From Clostridia bacterium (GTDB lineage: Bacteria; Bacillota; Clostridia; Oscillospirales; CAG-272): DNA of 43,447 bases. Both the position numbers and the translations under genes were made by a program. The notes beneath the pieces are model-generated. The model made no database searches and was not told the DNA's origin. It saw nothing but the letters and a program-made list of their open reading frames with translations. This document shows positions 41,532 through 43,447 of the stretch, in pieces. Location of the stretch: contig JAFVRO010000001.1 in NCBI GenBank assembly GCA_017504205.1, forward strand, positions 1 through 43,447, written 5' to 3'. Position 1 is the stretch's first letter. Each line of letters starts with the position of its first letter.

Positions 41532-42208
41532 TTGTTCCTGTCCTCCTTGAACGCAAGCTTGTATGGCTCCATACTCTTTAAAATAGACCTGTGCGGAACG
41601 TACCCTCTCACACTCAATAAGGGATATACCGTAGTGTACGCACCTATTACCGACCCTGGGTTCAGCACCGCGCCGCAGCCTATCTCCGCACCGTCACCGA
41701 TTAAAGCACCTACCTTGCGGCGCTTTGTCTCAATCAGCTCATTCCCAATACGCACGACCACGTTGCCACCGTCAAGCTTAAGATTGGACGTTATCGCTCC
41801 GGCACCTAAATGCGCACCATATCCTAAAATTGAGTCACCAACATAGTTAAAATGCGGCACACATGCTCTGTCAAATAATACGCAGTTTTTAAGCTCGCAG
41901 GAGTTTCCAACCACACACTCGCGCCCGATAAAGCAGTTGCCCCGTATATATGCTCCGTGACGTATCTCCGTCCCGTCAAGTATGACGGTCGGTGGCAGTA
42001 TCAAAGCACTGTCCGCAACCGTGGCACTGCGAGATATGAGAACCCCCTCACACGGCATATAAAATCCGTCACTGCCTCGGTGCATATCAATAAATGCCCT
42101 TGTAAATATTCCTATGCGATCAAGCGCTGAAAAAATATCGGCGTTAAAGCTTAACATCGAATAAAAATCACTTGCGCCGGATGAAAATAATTCCTTCAGT
42201 ATGTCCAT
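41528..42208 (-). CDS. Stand-alone GlmU-C-like left-handed beta-helix acyltransferase (226 aa)
   Basis: Hexapeptide-repeat protein resembling the acetyltransferase half of GlmU without the uridylyltransferase half. An N-terminal helical part (1-50) is followed by beta-helix coils (about 55-205). The GlmU active-site string is conserved as HFNYVGD (His119, Tyr122) with Asn142 in the AGAITSN segment. Coupled to glmM by a 4-base overlap, it probably acetylates the GlcN-1-P made by GlmM, with a separate pyrophosphorylase elsewhere; other sugar-nucleotide roles are possible. SD GGAGG. Confidence 0.8.
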   Translation of the reverse strand: MDILKELFSSGASDFYSMLSFNADIFSALDRIGIFTRAFIDMHRGSDGFYMPCEGVLISRSATVADSALILPPTVILDGTEIRHGAYIRGNCFIGRECVVGNSCELKNCVLFDRACVPHFNYVGDSILGYGAHLGAGAITSNLKLDGGNVVVRIGNELIETKRRKVGALIGDGAEIGCGAVLNPGSVIGAYTTVYPLLSVRGYVPHRSILKSMEPYKLAFKEDRNK

Positions 42209-42258
42209 GCTACCTCCAAGTAAGTATTATTATTTTTCCGATTTGTTTAAATAATATG

Positions 42259-42276
42259 CCTATTTTCCCGAATAGG
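42259..42276. promoter_or_regulatory. Inverted repeat in the 42.2-42.4 kb divergent intergenic region
   Basis: CCTATT (42259-42264) and AATAGG (42271-42276) around 6 bases. On the minus strand it sits between TTTACA and TATTAT, but their spacing of 20 bp makes that promoter weak. Possible operator; low certainty. Confidence 0.3.
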
Positions 42277-42309
42277 TGTAAAGTTTTTTTGCCTGCAAGC
42301 CGTAACCTG

Positions 42310-42338
42310 TTGACAAAATAAACTTATTCTGCTAAAAT
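42310..42338 (+). promoter_or_regulatory. Sigma-A promoter of the alpha/beta hydrolase gene
   Basis: TTGACA (42310-42315), 17-bp spacer, TAAAAT (42333-42338), 29 bp before the ATG. Confidence 0.78.
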
Positions 42339-42367
42339 AACCTTAAAGACCCGAAAGGAGTAAGTCT

Positions 42368-43300
42368 ATGAGCTATAAATATACGAAAAATCAGTTTTTG
42401 TCCTCAAACGGAAAGGCTCAGATAGCCTATCATATATACGAGCCGAATGCAGCAGTTAAAGCGATAGTGCAGCTCTCCCACGGTATGTGCGAATACGTCC
42501 GCCGCTACGAGCACGTCGCAGAATTTTTCTGCAAAAACGGTATCGTGTTCTGCGGCAACGATCATTTGGGACATGGCGACACCGCAGTGACCGACGAAAA
42601 TCTCGGATTTACATCCGAGGGAGGCGGAGCCGACTTTATGGTTGAGGATGTGCGAAAGCTTACGGAAATAATCAAGGAAAGGTACCCCGATAAGCCCATC
42701 ATACTTTTCGGACATAGCATGGGCTCGTTTATCGCAAGACTTTATCTTACAAAATATACGGACATAAGCGCCGCAATAATCGAAGGCACCGGTGGCCCCG
42801 AAAGCCCCACCGCAATGGGCAAGACGGTCGCATCCGCAGTTATGAAGTTTAAAGGCGAAAGGTATAGAAGCAAAATGCTCGATAGCATAGCCTTCGGTAA
42901 TTATAACCGCAGAATAGGGAAGCACTGCGCCGTTTCCGCGTGGCTTTCAAGGGATGATGACCTCGTCAGCCGCTATATGTCGGACAGATACTGCAAATAT
43001 GTCTTTACCGCAAGAGGCTTTTACGATCTGTTCGATCTGCTTGGCAGAGTGTCCGAAAAAAGCTGGGCAGAACTTGTCCCCAAAACACTCCCCATACTGC
43101 TTGCCTCGGGAGATGCCGACCCCGTGGGAAACTACGGCCGTGGCGTAAAAGCTGTCTATGACAGACTTGTTGCCGCAGGCGTCGAAAATGTAACGCTTAA
43201 ACTATATCCCGACGCCCGTCACGAGCTTCATAACGAAACTAATAAGGATGAATTTTTGCGCGACGTGCTTGATTTTATAAGCACAAACGTAAAACTGTGA
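42368..43300 (+). CDS. Alpha/beta hydrolase, monoacylglycerol lipase / lysophospholipase type (310 aa)
   Basis: Hydrolase_4 (serine aminopeptidase S33) family. Nucleophile elbow GHSMGS (115-120, Ser117), acid Asp249 or Asp251 in ASGDADPVG, and His285 in DARHELHNE. Oxyanion region LSHGMCEYVRRYEHVAEFF (36-54) is typical of monoglyceride lipase-like proteins. Cytosolic, no signal peptide. The natural ester is unknown. SD AAAGGAG. Single-gene unit with its own promoter; no terminator was found after it. Confidence 0.88.
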   Translation: MSYKYTKNQFLSSNGKAQIAYHIYEPNAAVKAIVQLSHGMCEYVRRYEHVAEFFCKNGIVFCGNDHLGHGDTAVTDENLGFTSEGGGADFMVEDVRKLTEIIKERYPDKPIILFGHSMGSFIARLYLTKYTDISAAIIEGTGGPESPTAMGKTVASAVMKFKGERYRSKMLDSIAFGNYNRRIGKHCAVSAWLSRDDDLVSRYMSDRYCKYVFTARGFYDLFDLLGRVSEKSWAELVPKTLPILLASGDADPVGNYGRGVKAVYDRLVAAGVENVTLKLYPDARHELHNETNKDEFLRDVLDFISTNVKL

Positions 43301-43374
43301 AAAAATAAGGCTATGTCACAAGCATGAGTTGATAATATTTTGAACGAGGTTCTTTATTCGACGGCCCCGGCCCG

Positions 43375-43437
43375 TGTCATCCTGAGCGAAGCCGAACTTT
43401 TGCGGCAAGCCGCAAAAGCGCGTCAGCGGGATCTCGG
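43375..43437. repeat. REP-like palindromic repeat with GTCATCCTGAGCGAAG motif
   Basis: GTGTCATCCTGAGCGAAGC, then a perfect 10-bp-arm hairpin CTTTTGCGGC-AA-GCCGCAAAAG (43397-43418), then GGGATCTCGG. The flanks match the widespread bacterial intergenic motif GTCATCCTGAGCGAAGCGAAGGATCT, here split by the hairpin. Higher GC than its surroundings. The repeat may continue past the window end. Confidence 0.6.
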
Positions 43438-43447
43438 ACCGGCTTCA

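Overview
The window comes from the chromosome of an anaerobic, monoderm, spore-forming Clostridia-type bacterium, probably an uncultured gut lineage near Oscillospirales or Christensenellales. Support for this: gene order and families typical of Clostridia (a DUF512 radical SAM gene next to der, then obg), AGGAGG-type ribosome sites, clear sigma-A promoters with 16-17 bp spacers, many [4Fe-4S] redox proteins, a YtrA-type GntR regulated ABC operon, and a 28-residue SpoVM homologue at 25003-25089. The genus assignment is inference; no rRNA or tRNA gene was seen.

Layout. 1-150: one arm of an inverted intergenic repeat. 161-5397 (minus): two translationally coupled ABC ATPase-FtsX fusion proteins. 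5639-7168: a CNNM/CorC ion-efflux protein behind a leader with a 28-codon ORF whose stop codon lies inside a terminator-like hairpin. 7322-19124: a fumarate-to-succinate module: fumarase, HdrBCA, FlxDCBA-like NADH-oxidising subunits, a soluble fumarate reductase FrdBA without membrane anchor, and an AspT/SucE-type carboxylate transporter. 19261-22674: a giant protein with zinc ribbon, TIR domain, 34 PEPEV repeats, one membrane segment and an outward-facing BspA-type leucine-rich region, i.e. a Toll-like receptor layout in reverse order. 22737-24724: asnA and a convergent sugar-epimerase-like gene. 25003-29880: spoVM, then a GntR/ABC-2 operon with two tandem operators, then a lipoprotein. 29932-32126 (minus): DUF6062 protein, mnmM, VanY-like peptidase. 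32272-39975: ogg, DUF512 radical SAM, der, obg, an M48 peptidase with TPRs, ppa. 39997-40137: second copy of the inverted repeat. 40161-42208 (minus): glmM with a stand-alone GlmU-C-like acyltransferase. 42368-43300: an alpha/beta hydrolase; the window ends in a REP-like palindromic repeat.

How the parts fit. The 7.3-19.1 kb region reads as one metabolic unit: malate is dehydrated to fumarate, NADH is oxidised by FlxABCD-HdrABC, and electrons probably pass to the soluble FrdAB to make succinate, which the AspT-like carrier could export. If HdrA bifurcates as in characterised homologues, part of the electrons would reduce ferredoxin. A Rex-like site upstream of fumC would tie this to the NADH/NAD+ ratio. 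The TIR-LRR protein stands alone with its own promoter, with no defence genes beside it. The most notable items are this reversed TLR-like protein, the Flx-Hdr-Frd cluster, the leader ORF before the CorC-type gene, spoVM, and the 75-bp perfect inverted repeat 40 kb apart.
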